From: Namhaeicola litoreus | Lineage (GTDB): Bacteria > Bacteroidota > Bacteroidia > Flavobacteriales > Flavobacteriaceae | Length of the DNA: 64,000 nucleotides | Reading direction: 5' to 3' | Assembly: GCF_042679565.1 (NCBI RefSeq) | Contig: NZ_JBHTMY010000003.1 | Location: 1,240,001 to 1,304,000 of the forward strand | Part shown: positions 53,569 to 61,438 of the stretch, piece after piece | Numbering within the stretch: position 1 is the stretch's first letter | How the letters are laid out: each line of letters begins with the position of its first letter | Notes under the pieces: generated by a model | The model's input: the letters and a program-made list of their open reading frames with translations, nothing else | Told to the model about the DNA's origin: nothing | Database searches by the model: none | Made by a program: the position numbers and the translations under genes

Positions 53569-54603
53569 ATGGAAATTTATCAAAATCCTCATAGGAGATT
53601 AAATATTTTAACTGGAGAATGGGTACTTGTTTCTCCGCATAGAACTAAAAGACCTTGGCAGGGAAAAACAGAAAATCAAACGAATATCCAGAGACCCATT
53701 CATGATCCTACTTGTTATTTGTGCCCGGGAAATACGAGAGCAAACGGTAAAACAAACCCAAACTATTCTGGACCTTATGCCTTTGTGAACGATTTTTCTG
53801 CACTGCTAGAAGAAATACCTGAATCAGAAATAAACGATGGTTTTTTCGTGGCAAAATCTGAAAAAGGACGATGTAAAGTTATTTGCTTTTCACCAGATCA
53901 CTCACTAACACTACCTTTGATGGAAGTGAATGATATCAAAGCGGTCATCGATTTATGGCAACGTGAATATAGAGATTTAGGTAGCTTGGATTTCATCAAC
54001 CATGTAATGATTTTTGAAAATAAGGGCGACACGATGGGCTGCAGCAATCCACATCCGCATGGTCAAATTTGGGCACAAGAATCTATTCCACAGGAAGTTT
54101 TAAAAAAATCTAAACAACAAAGCGAATTTTGGCTGAAAAAAAATCAAAGCTTACTTAAAGTTTATTTGGAAAAAGAGTTAAAATTAAATGAAAGAATTAT
54201 TACTGAAAATAAAGATTTTGCTGCACTCGTTCCTTTTTGGGCTGTATGGCCATATGAAGTAATGATTCTTCCAAAAAAACATTACCAACACATAGGACAA
54301 CTCAACGATCAAGAAAAAATTTCTTTCGCAGAAATTATAAAAAAAGTAACAATCAAGTTTGACAATTTATTTGAAACCTCTTTTCCATATTCTGCCGGTA
54401 TTCACCAATCTCCTACAGATGGCCAAGACCATGAAGAATGGCATTTTCATATGTCTTTTTACCCTCCACTCTTGAGATCTGCTACAGTGAAAAAGTTTAT
54501 GGTGGGTTATGAGATGTTCGCAAATCCCCAAAGAGATATTACGGCAGAATCAGCTGCAGAAATTTTAAAGAATTTACCTGAAACGCACTTTTTAAACCTG
54601 TAA
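53569..54603 (+). CDS. galT: Galactose-1-phosphate uridylyltransferase
   Basis: 344 residues from the ATG at 53569. HRRLNILTGEWVLVSPHRTKRPWQG (start), CYLCPGNTRANG (zinc-site Cys pair), NPHPHGQIWA with the catalytic His-Pro-His, and HEEWHFHMSFYPPLLRS with further metal ligands are all present. It swaps UMP between UDP-glucose and galactose-1-phosphate. With galK and galM it makes the Leloir pathway nearly complete here; galE is not in the window. An upstream TTG at 53563 overlaps the galK stop and is less likely. Confidence 0.96.
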   Translation: MEIYQNPHRRLNILTGEWVLVSPHRTKRPWQGKTENQTNIQRPIHDPTCYLCPGNTRANGKTNPNYSGPYAFVNDFSALLEEIPESEINDGFFVAKSEKGRCKVICFSPDHSLTLPLMEVNDIKAVIDLWQREYRDLGSLDFINHVMIFENKGDTMGCSNPHPHGQIWAQESIPQEVLKKSKQQSEFWLKKNQSLLKVYLEKELKLNERIITENKDFAALVPFWAVWPYEVMILPKKHYQHIGQLNDQEKISFAEIIKKVTIKFDNLFETSFPYSAGIHQSPTDGQDHEEWHFHMSFYPPLLRSATVKKFMVGYEMFANPQRDITAESAAEILKNLPETHFLNL

Positions 54604-54694
54604 TTTCCTATTGGCCTAAATTCAAACTAGTAGGTTTTTAGAAAAAAAATTATTTTCCACTTAAGTACAAATATTTTAATCAACCAATATTCTT

Positions 54695-56662
54695 CTATTT
54701 CTGCTTTAAATGAATCACAAAACCGCCTAAAGGACTCAACTTCAGATCAACTTTGCTAGACGAGTTTAAATTTGACTTGTTTATGGAAAATGTTCTTGAA
54801 TCTTTACCATCAGAAAAAAATGTGGCGTCGTATTCACCTGTTAGGAAGGAGAAATCTCCCAAAAAGTCTTTTTGTGTTTTTTCTCCATTGATGCCCGCAA
54901 TGAACCAGTTATTCCCCTTTCTTCTCGCTATAACCATTTCATTTCCTGGAATACCTTGAATATACTTCGTTTCGTCCCAAGAAGCCGGTACATCTTTTAA
55001 AAATTGAATTACCTCATCAGGTTGTGCGCGATACGATTCAACACGGTCTGCCATATGCTGCCAACCCGATTCAAATATAACAGCTAATGCTAATTCATGT
55101 GTATTTGTTGTTAAATGTGGAAATTCATTATCAGAAAAAGTGACAGGCGTATAATCCATTGAACCAACTACATTTCTAGTGGCTGGCAATATTGTGTTAT
55201 GACTTGGTGCTCGTTCTGGATATTCTGAAGCAAAACTATAGCATTCTCCTCCTCTCACACTTTCCATCGTCATTAAATTTGGATAAGTCCTTTCCCAACC
55301 TCTAGGAATTGTTGCACCATGAAAATTCACCATAATTTTAAACGCTGCAGCATCTTTTAAAATATCTAAATATTGCTGTAATATAAAGGGTTTATCACTT
55401 TGAAAAAAATCAACTTTTATACCTTTAACTCCCCACCCAGCTATTTTTTTAAATTCTTCTTTGCGTTTTACAGAATCATGCATAAGGTCTCTTGGTTCTT
55501 CTGTAACAGTATTATGCGGACCCCCAGAATTATACCACAAAATAGATCCAACTCCTTTGCTATTTCCATAAGCCACCAATTCTTCAATACTGCCATCCTG
55601 CATGGTATTCCAATTGGCATCAATTAAGGTATACTCCCAGCCCATTTCAGCTGCTAAATCTATAAAAGGTTTCATGGAATTATAGCTTTTACTACTTGGA
55701 TGATCAGACCACCAGCTCCAAGATGCTCTTCCGGGTTTTATCCAATCTATGTTTTCTATTTCATTAGGTTTTGATAAGTTTTTCACCACATCAGTTTCTA
55801 CAATAGCACCTAAATTATCACCTAGTACAATTACTCTCCAGGGTGTTTTCCATGGTAAAGTATGTTGAGGTTCTTTGACACCTATTCCATTAGCCTCAGT
55901 ATCTTCGGGTAGACCAATTGTGTATGCCAAATTGGAGGATGAATTGTGTAGTCGAGCTCCATAAAAATCGTCATACAAACCAGCTTCAGTTAACAATACC
56001 CAATTAGCACCTGTTTTAAACAAGGCAGGAAAACACCACCCTTGCGGATTGGGTGAAATTTCACCAATTTGAACATTGCTTTCATAATATTTCTCATAGG
56101 CCGGTGTCCATTTGGTAACAATATCGTAAGGTTGCATCCATGCTCGGCCTTTTTTATAAAAATTAAATCCTGTAGTTTCAGACAATACTTTATGAAATTT
56201 TTCGTTCTTTTCCGGAAAAATATATCTAAAGGCTGTGGCATCATCAAAAACGCGCACTTCAATTTCAATTTTATTTCCATTTAAAGTTTCGAAAGTGAAG
56301 GTCCTTCCCATAGCATGGTTACGAATCTGAGATCTTTTGCCAGCAAATGACTCATAGGTTTCATCAATTTCAATTGTTTCTGAAACCGAAATAAACTTTA
56401 ATCCTTTTGTAAATGAATCATCTGATCTTTCAATTCCCATTGAAGAATTTGATAAAACGGTATCAAGACCCTTTTCGCTTTTCATAAAAATATGGTATAC
56501 CAAGCTGCTATCTAATTTGTTTAAATGGTTTATCACCAAGGTAATTTTTCCATTGGGTGATTGAATTGGCCAATGATCATCTACTTTTTGTACTGGGCTA
56601 CAAGAATTTGAAATCATCGTCAAAATAAATCCAATTAAAATAGTGTATTTGAACTTATTCAT
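54695..56662 (-). CDS. Glycoside hydrolase family 97, retaining alpha-galactosidase-like
   Basis: 655 residues. A lipoprotein-type signal (lipobox SNSC, Cys about residue 21) precedes an N-terminal beta-sandwich domain (about 30-290, WPIQSPNGKITLVI, FDDATAFRYIFP), a TIM barrel (about 300-560) and a C-terminal beta domain. GRASWSWWSDHPSS, YTLIDANW and GIKVDFFQSDKP mark GH97. The Asp in KVDFF (residue 418) is at the place of the nucleophile of the retaining alpha-galactosidase subgroup, whereas the inverting alpha-glucosidases (SusB type) use Glu elsewhere. It sits beside galKT and galM, so release of galactose from alpha-galactosides is the likely role. Confidence 0.88.
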   Translation of the reverse strand: MNKFKYTILIGFILTMISNSCSPVQKVDDHWPIQSPNGKITLVINHLNKLDSSLVYHIFMKSEKGLDTVLSNSSMGIERSDDSFTKGLKFISVSETIEIDETYESFAGKRSQIRNHAMGRTFTFETLNGNKIEIEVRVFDDATAFRYIFPEKNEKFHKVLSETTGFNFYKKGRAWMQPYDIVTKWTPAYEKYYESNVQIGEISPNPQGWCFPALFKTGANWVLLTEAGLYDDFYGARLHNSSSNLAYTIGLPEDTEANGIGVKEPQHTLPWKTPWRVIVLGDNLGAIVETDVVKNLSKPNEIENIDWIKPGRASWSWWSDHPSSKSYNSMKPFIDLAAEMGWEYTLIDANWNTMQDGSIEELVAYGNSKGVGSILWYNSGGPHNTVTEEPRDLMHDSVKRKEEFKKIAGWGVKGIKVDFFQSDKPFILQQYLDILKDAAAFKIMVNFHGATIPRGWERTYPNLMTMESVRGGECYSFASEYPERAPSHNTILPATRNVVGSMDYTPVTFSDNEFPHLTTNTHELALAVIFESGWQHMADRVESYRAQPDEVIQFLKDVPASWDETKYIQGIPGNEMVIARRKGNNWFIAGINGEKTQKDFLGDFSFLTGEYDATFFSDGKDSRTFSINKSNLNSSSKVDLKLSPLGGFVIHLKQK

Positions 56663-56725
56663 TTCTAGGATATTAAAGAATTTTAATTTATGTTATGTAA
56701 ATATAGGAATAGAATATGTATGATT

Positions 56726-56743
56726 GGAATTGTTTTGGAATAA
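56726..56743 (-). promoter_or_regulatory. Shared motif upstream of the GH97 gene
   Basis: On the minus strand TTATTCCAAAACAATTCC, 64 bp before the GH97 ATG. Thirteen bases (TTATTCCAAAACA) recur exactly at 61386-61398 upstream of the glycosidase-barrel gene, with ATTCC following in both. Confidence 0.35.
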
Positions 56744-56768
56744 TCAAAATAATTCGATCAATATTGAC

Positions 56769-56876
56769 TTAAACTTGTTCAATCAATTCTTCACATAAAA
56801 TGACAATAGAATCTTTTTTCTGCTCGTACTTTTGCATATCTTTATCGTAAATATCTAGACCAACATAGTGCTCCAT
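56769..56876 (-). other. Possible small ORF or gene remnant
   Basis: A 35-residue frame with plausible protein-like composition (MEHYVGLDIYDKDMQ and a helical, charged end ELIEQV). The frame is open a little further upstream (SIFSRSIHYW) before a stop. It lies in the 225-bp space between the GH97 and DUF481 genes and reads like the C-terminus of a lost protein. I cannot identify it, and chance is a fair alternative. Confidence 0.25.
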
Positions 56877-56893
56877 CCAATAATGAATTGATC

Positions 56894-57934
56894 TTGAAAA
56901 AATCGATCAAATACTTTCTCTTTTTTCAGTTCACAATACTTCTTTTCTGTACGCTAAAAATCAATGGCCAAAAAACAGATACCATTTACCATATGAATGG
57001 AAATATTTTGACAGGAGACTTGAAGAGTCTAACCTATGGTGTTGCTACATGGAAAATGGATGGCATGGGTACAATAAGTTTAGAGGAAGTTAAAATTAAT
57101 ACCATCATATCGAATAAACAATTTGAAATCAAGTTAAAAAATGATGAAATATATTACGGATCGTTTTTAGCTTCCTATAAACCTAGAACAGTTTTTATAG
57201 AAACCCCTCAAAATAAAGTTCTTGTTAAGATAGATGACCTAGTTGAAGTTTATCCCATAAAAAACAGCTTTTGGTTGAGAACTTATGGAAATTTCAGTCT
57301 TGGTTTAAATTATTCTAAAGGGAGTGATATTGCCACCTTATCATGGTCTGGAAATCTAAATTATCGAAAGAAATCATCTTTTTTTAAAATTTCTTGGGAT
57401 AGCAATAATACTTACCAGGGAGATACTTTATCAACTCGAAAATCTGATGCCTCAATTTCCTTCGAAAGATTATTCCAGCGCGGCTGGTCTAGTCAAGCAC
57501 TAATTGGTTTAAACCAAAACACTGAATTAGGAACAAAAGCGAGATGGGCGATAGATTTAATCGGTATTAAAGATTTAAAGTACAGCAGTATGAACAGGTT
57601 TTATATCGGTGCCGGACTAAGTGCCCTTCGAGAAAGACCCTTTGGTAATGGTGAAACTGAAAATGATTTATCCGGAATAATCCAAGCGGTTTGGAAACTA
57701 TACAAATACACGAGTCCTAAAATTTGGGTAGATACAGATATCAGTTTCCTGCCGTATCTCACAGATAATAGATATCGGGCTGTTTTTAATCTAAACCCTA
57801 GGGTAAGTGTTTTTAGTGATAATTTTAAGGTTGGATTGGCTTTTTATTACAATTATGACAGCAATCCGTCGGCAGGTGCGCAATCTAATGACGATTATGG
57901 GTTAAATCTTCAGCTATCTTATTATCTGCATTAG
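56894..57934 (+). CDS. DUF481-type outer-membrane beta-barrel protein
   Basis: About 346 residues. The start is non-ATG: TTG AAA AAA at 56894 gives a normal signal peptide (MKKSIKYFLFFQFTILLF, cleavage near NGQ). A TTG two codons earlier is the alternative, and no ATG exists in frame. The periplasmic part (about 25-115) has short beta repeats such as LTGDLKSLTYGVATWKMDG. The C-terminal part (about 120-346) has alternating strands, FWLRTYGNFSLGLNYSKGSD to LNLQLSYYLH, ending in an aromatic residue pattern as in outer-membrane barrels (DUF481/YdiY). Function unknown. It is monocistronic with a terminator at 57965-57995. Confidence 0.75.
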   Translation: MKKSIKYFLFFQFTILLFCTLKINGQKTDTIYHMNGNILTGDLKSLTYGVATWKMDGMGTISLEEVKINTIISNKQFEIKLKNDEIYYGSFLASYKPRTVFIETPQNKVLVKIDDLVEVYPIKNSFWLRTYGNFSLGLNYSKGSDIATLSWSGNLNYRKKSSFFKISWDSNNTYQGDTLSTRKSDASISFERLFQRGWSSQALIGLNQNTELGTKARWAIDLIGIKDLKYSSMNRFYIGAGLSALRERPFGNGETENDLSGIIQAVWKLYKYTSPKIWVDTDISFLPYLTDNRYRAVFNLNPRVSVFSDNFKVGLAFYYNYDSNPSAGAQSNDDYGLNLQLSYYLH

Positions 57935-57964
57935 TCAATCATTCTGTAATATGTCCAAAAAAGA

Positions 57965-57995
57965 AAAAAGTCCAATCTAAAACTGGACTTTTTTT
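57965..57995. terminator. Bidirectional terminator between the DUF481 gene and tRNA-Pro
   Basis: Stem AAAAAGTCCA / TGGACTTTTT with a 9-nt loop and T-runs in both directions. It serves the plus-strand DUF481 gene and the minus-strand tRNA. Confidence 0.8.
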
Positions 57996-57996
57996 G

Positions 57997-58071
57997 TCGG
58001 GGTGAGAGGATTCGAACCTCCGACCTCCGGCACCCCATGCCGACGCGCTAACCGGGCTACGCTACACCCCG
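57997..58071 (-). tRNA. tRNA-Pro (anticodon GGG)
   Basis: Minus-strand sequence folds as a full cloverleaf of 75 nt. The 7-bp acceptor stem is CGGGGTG/CACCCCG with discriminator A. The D arm is GCGT/GCGC, the anticodon stem TCGGC/GCCGG with loop ATGGGGT (anticodon GGG), and the T arm GGAGG/CCTCT with loop TTCGAAT. CCA is not encoded. It reads CCC and CCU. Confidence 0.96.
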
Positions 58072-58086
58072 AACTTTATTTGGCTG

Positions 58087-58117
58087 CAAATATAACTGAC
58101 CGAAACTATACATACAA
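58087..58117 (-). promoter_or_regulatory. Promoter of tRNA-Pro
   Basis: Minus strand TTG, 20 bp, TATATTTG: a full match to the Bacteroidetes consensus, with the -7 box ending 15 bp before the tRNA 5' end. It is the same box and spacing as at 17177-17207. Confidence 0.7.
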
Positions 58118-58301
58118 TCTAATTCTTTCTTTTTTTAAAGAAAATGATATCCTCTAAAAAATTTAATTTAGACTCCATCAAAGTCCAAAATAAAAAACGT
58201 ATTATTTTTTAAAAACCCAACATGACCGGATGTTTACATGGCAATCCACTTCTAGAATTGATTAATTAATGGTATTATTGTGTTATATAAATGTTTGATG
58301 G

Positions 58302-61112
58302 ATGAATCTGATTCGCCTTGTACTTATTTTTTACATTTATTTTACAGTTACTTTTGCATTTGCGCAAGAAATACCCCCTATTTTAAATTATACAACTACT
58401 GATTACAACGCGGAAAATCAAAATTGGGCAATTTCTCAGACACCAGATCATCTCATTTATGTTGCGAATAATAAAGGACTTCTAGAATTTAATGGGGCTA
58501 GATGGAAATTATATCAGTCGCCTAATCAAACAATAATCCGATCTGTAAATGTTTTAAACGGGCTTATCTACACTGGTGCTTACATGGAGTTCGGATACTG
58601 GGAAAAAGACAATTTTGGTAATTTAAATTATAATTCTCTTTCAAAACATATTAAACAAGAACTTATTGAAGATGAACAATTTTGGAATATTATAAAGCTT
58701 GAAGAAAACAAATTATTCTTTCAATCGTTGAACAGAATCTATATTTATGACCAGCCAACTAAAACATATAAAAAAATCGATGCGGAAACAACAATTACCA
58801 AAATGTATGCTGCTAATAATTCTGTTTATTTCCAGGAGTTGAATCTAGGTTTATTTAGAATTGTTAATGATAAAAAAACTTTGGTCTCGGGGGATGATAT
58901 TCTAAAAAATGATGTAATTACTAATTTATTTTCGTTTGATAACACTTTACTCATATTAACACAAAACAATGGTTACTATGTGTTGACAGAGGGTAAAACA
59001 AAGAAATGGGAAAATGATATTAATACAACCATAAACAATAAAAGCATTTATAGTGGTATTCAACTAAAGGATAAGAGTTTTCTTTTAGGAACTATCTCTG
59101 ACGGTCTATGGCATGTCGATGAAAATGGCGAGATATTAATGGTCATTGATCAAAAAAATGGACTTTTAAATAACACTGTGTTGTCAGTGTTTGAGGACCA
59201 AAAAAACAATATTTGGCTAGGTTTAGACAACGGCGTAACCTGTATTAATATGAAATCGCCTTTCAAAACCTATTATGATAATGAAGGCATTTTAGGAAGC
59301 GTTTATACCTCAGCACTTTTTGATGGTAAAATATACCTAGGTACAAATCAAGGATTATACTTTAAGGAGATCGATTCAAAGGATAGTTTTCAATATATTG
59401 CCGGAACTGCCGGGCAAGTTTGGTCATTGGTAGAGTTAGATAACACCTTATTTTGCTGCCACCATTTGGGTACCTTTATTGTGGATCAAAATCAAGTAAT
59501 AAAAATTCCCAATACCCAGGGTAGTTGGCAATTAAAACCATTGAGTAATAAAAACTTGATCTTACAAGGCAACTATAATGGACTGTCAATTTTAGAGCAA
59601 AAAGACAATACTTGGATCGTTAAGAATGAAATTAAAGGTTTCAACATTTCGTCTCGATATTTTGAAGAAATGCCTCATAATGAAATTTTTGTAAATCATG
59701 AATACAAAGGAATTTATAAAATTAAAGTTGATGAGGATTATTCAAAAGCAATAAGCATAAGCATCGATTCTATTTCTAAAGGTGCTAATTCGAGTATTTT
59801 AAAATATAATCATGATTTATTATATGCTTTTAAAAACGGGCTTTATAAATATTCAGAAAAAGAAAATAAGTTTATTCTTGATAGTATTTTAGGCGCAGTT
59901 TATTCTGAAGAGGACTATAGTTCAGGAAAATTAGTTACTGATCAAACAGGTGAAATATTGTGGATCTTCACGAATTCAAAAATAAATTACATTACACAAG
60001 ACAATCGAACAAGTACATCCAAGATCAATAGTATTTCTCTTAATCAATCTCTTCGAAAGGGAATTTCTGGTTACGAAAATGTTTTGCATTTGGGAAATCA
60101 AAATTATTTATTTGGTGGTGTTTCTGGATATTTAATTATTGATCTTTCTATGTTAGGCGTAGAAGATTTTGAAGTCACCATCAATTACATAACCGCTAGT
60201 AATTATAAAAATTCAAATGAATTAACCATATTAGATTCCAATTTGTCGGGTGATCTACAAAGTAATCAAAACAACATAGCATTCTCATTTAATGTTCCCG
60301 AATACCAAAAATATCTTGAGACCAATTATCAGTATAAATTGGAAGGCATATATGACAATTGGAGTCATTGGTCCAAAGAACCCGGTGAATATTTTGAAAA
60401 TTTACCTTCTGGAAATTACACGTTTAAAGTCCGTGCTAAAATTGGTGATGCAGTGTCAAAAAATATTGCCACATATTCCTTCAATATTGAAAAGCCCTGG
60501 TACGTTACAAATTTCTTCTTAATTATTTATGGCGTTTTAATTTCATTGTTTTTCCTGTTTATACACAATATGTATAAAAGATATTACAGGAAACAAAGAA
60601 AGAAAATCATAGAAAACAATGAGCGGGAATTGAAATTAGCACAATCTGAGCAAGAGAAGGCGATTATTCGTATCAAAAATCAACAATTAGAACAAGAAAA
60701 TAAAAGTAAGGGTAGAGAATTAGCAGTTTCTACGATGAGTATTATTAAAAAGAATGAGTTATTAAATACGATCAAAGATGAATTGATTCATGTAAAGGAT
60801 AAAGAATTAATTCAACCGGTAATAAAAATAATTGACAAAAGTCTAAATCATGACGATGATTGGGAATTTTTTCAAGAAGCATTTAATAATGCGGATAAAG
60901 ATTTTTTACAAAGAATTAAAAATGAATATCCCAAATTAACCCCCAACGACTTAAGATTATGTGCTTATCTAAGACTTAATTTATCCTCAAAAGAAATTGC
61001 ACCCCTATTAAATATCTCCTATAAAAGTGTCGAAATTAAACGCTATCGACTAAGAAAAAAGATGAATTTAACGAATGAAGATAACTTGGTGACCCGAATA
61101 TTGGAAATCTGA
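58302..61112 (+). CDS. Transmembrane triple-tyrosine sensor with LuxR-type DNA-binding domain
   Basis: 936 residues. A signal peptide (cleavage near FAFAQ, about residue 22) precedes a long periplasmic part with beta-propeller (Reg_prop-like) repeats (about 25-640, such as NNIWLGLDNGVTCIN) and a Y_Y_Y domain (about 670-728, YQYKLEGIYDNWSHWS). One membrane helix lies at about 733-755, then a charged coiled coil (about 760-850). The C-terminal helix-turn-helix (about 880-936) has LTPNDLRLCAYLRLNLSSKEIA and SYKSVEIKRYRLRKKM. No histidine kinase or receiver domain is present, so signal and DNA binding are on one chain. It is 326 bp upstream of the glycosidase-barrel gene and probably activates it. 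Confidence 0.88.
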   Translation: MNLIRLVLIFYIYFTVTFAFAQEIPPILNYTTTDYNAENQNWAISQTPDHLIYVANNKGLLEFNGARWKLYQSPNQTIIRSVNVLNGLIYTGAYMEFGYWEKDNFGNLNYNSLSKHIKQELIEDEQFWNIIKLEENKLFFQSLNRIYIYDQPTKTYKKIDAETTITKMYAANNSVYFQELNLGLFRIVNDKKTLVSGDDILKNDVITNLFSFDNTLLILTQNNGYYVLTEGKTKKWENDINTTINNKSIYSGIQLKDKSFLLGTISDGLWHVDENGEILMVIDQKNGLLNNTVLSVFEDQKNNIWLGLDNGVTCINMKSPFKTYYDNEGILGSVYTSALFDGKIYLGTNQGLYFKEIDSKDSFQYIAGTAGQVWSLVELDNTLFCCHHLGTFIVDQNQVIKIPNTQGSWQLKPLSNKNLILQGNYNGLSILEQKDNTWIVKNEIKGFNISSRYFEEMPHNEIFVNHEYKGIYKIKVDEDYSKAISISIDSISKGANSSILKYNHDLLYAFKNGLYKYSEKENKFILDSILGAVYSEEDYSSGKLVTDQTGEILWIFTNSKINYITQDNRTSTSKINSISLNQSLRKGISGYENVLHLGNQNYLFGGVSGYLIIDLSMLGVEDFEVTINYITASNYKNSNELTILDSNLSGDLQSNQNNIAFSFNVPEYQKYLETNYQYKLEGIYDNWSHWSKEPGEYFENLPSGNYTFKVRAKIGDAVSKNIATYSFNIEKPWYVTNFFLIIYGVLISLFFLFIHNMYKRYYRKQRKKIIENNERELKLAQSEQEKAIIRIKNQQLEQENKSKGRELAVSTMSIIKKNELLNTIKDELIHVKDKELIQPVIKIIDKSLNHDDDWEFFQEAFNNADKDFLQRIKNEYPKLTPNDLRLCAYLRLNLSSKEIAPLLNISYKSVEIKRYRLRKKMNLTNEDNLVTRILEI

Positions 61113-61295
61113 ACCTTCTTGTTACTCCCAACTTATGTTAAGTTGAATCCTGCATAAATTTTTTTTCTGCAACCACCATACCTATATAAACCACTGTATA
61201 TGTGTGTATTAAAATATTTTTAAAACAAGCAAACCTCCAAAATAAAAAAGTTGTAGAGTTTTTGTATAGGTGCTTTCAATAGTTTTCATAGATAT

Positions 61296-61330
61296 TTTAG
61301 CATACATTTATGACAATTTAGCATACATTT
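61296..61330 (+). repeat. Two perfect 14-bp direct repeats, likely activator binding sites
   Basis: TTTAGCATACATTT occurs at 61296-61309 and 61317-61330, start-to-start distance 21 bp, two helical turns. The second copy ends 2 bp before the -33 TTG. Confidence 0.75.
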
Positions 61331-61332
61331 TA

Positions 61333-61364
61333 TTGAAGCCATGAATTAAATGGAATTAAGGTTG
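61333..61364 (+). promoter_or_regulatory. Candidate promoter of the glycosidase-barrel gene
   Basis: TTG at 61333-61335, 21 bp, TAAGGTTG at 61357-61364 (one mismatch to TAnnTTTG). Start of transcription near 61371 would leave a leader of about 68 nt. Confidence 0.45.
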
Positions 61365-61370
61365 AATTAT

Positions 61371-61404
61371 TTATTCCAAAAATTATTATTCCAAAACATA
61401 TTCC
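61371..61404 (+). repeat. TTATTCCAAAA direct repeats in the probable leader
   Basis: TTATTCCAAAA at 61371-61381 and 61386-61396, spaced 15 bp; the second continues as CATATTCC. The 13-base core of the second copy matches the motif upstream of the GH97 gene (56726-56743, minus strand). Confidence 0.5.
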
Positions 61405-61438
61405 GCAATAATTCTTTTGACATTATTAAATAATTAAA

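Larger units (their letters stand above)
61113..61438 (+). promoter_or_regulatory. 326-bp regulatory intergenic region
   Basis: AT-rich, with no gene seen on either strand. It holds, in order, a weak hairpin (CAACTTA/TAAGTTG, 61129-61145, no adjacent T-run), two 14-bp direct repeats (61296-61330), a -33/-7 pair (61333-61364) and two TTATTCCAAAA repeats (61371-61396) before the next gene. Confidence 0.6.

Noticed and set aside
61129..61145. Hairpin after the sensor gene as a strong terminator
   Set aside because: The 7-bp stem is perfect but AT-rich, and no T-run follows directly, so at best it is weak.
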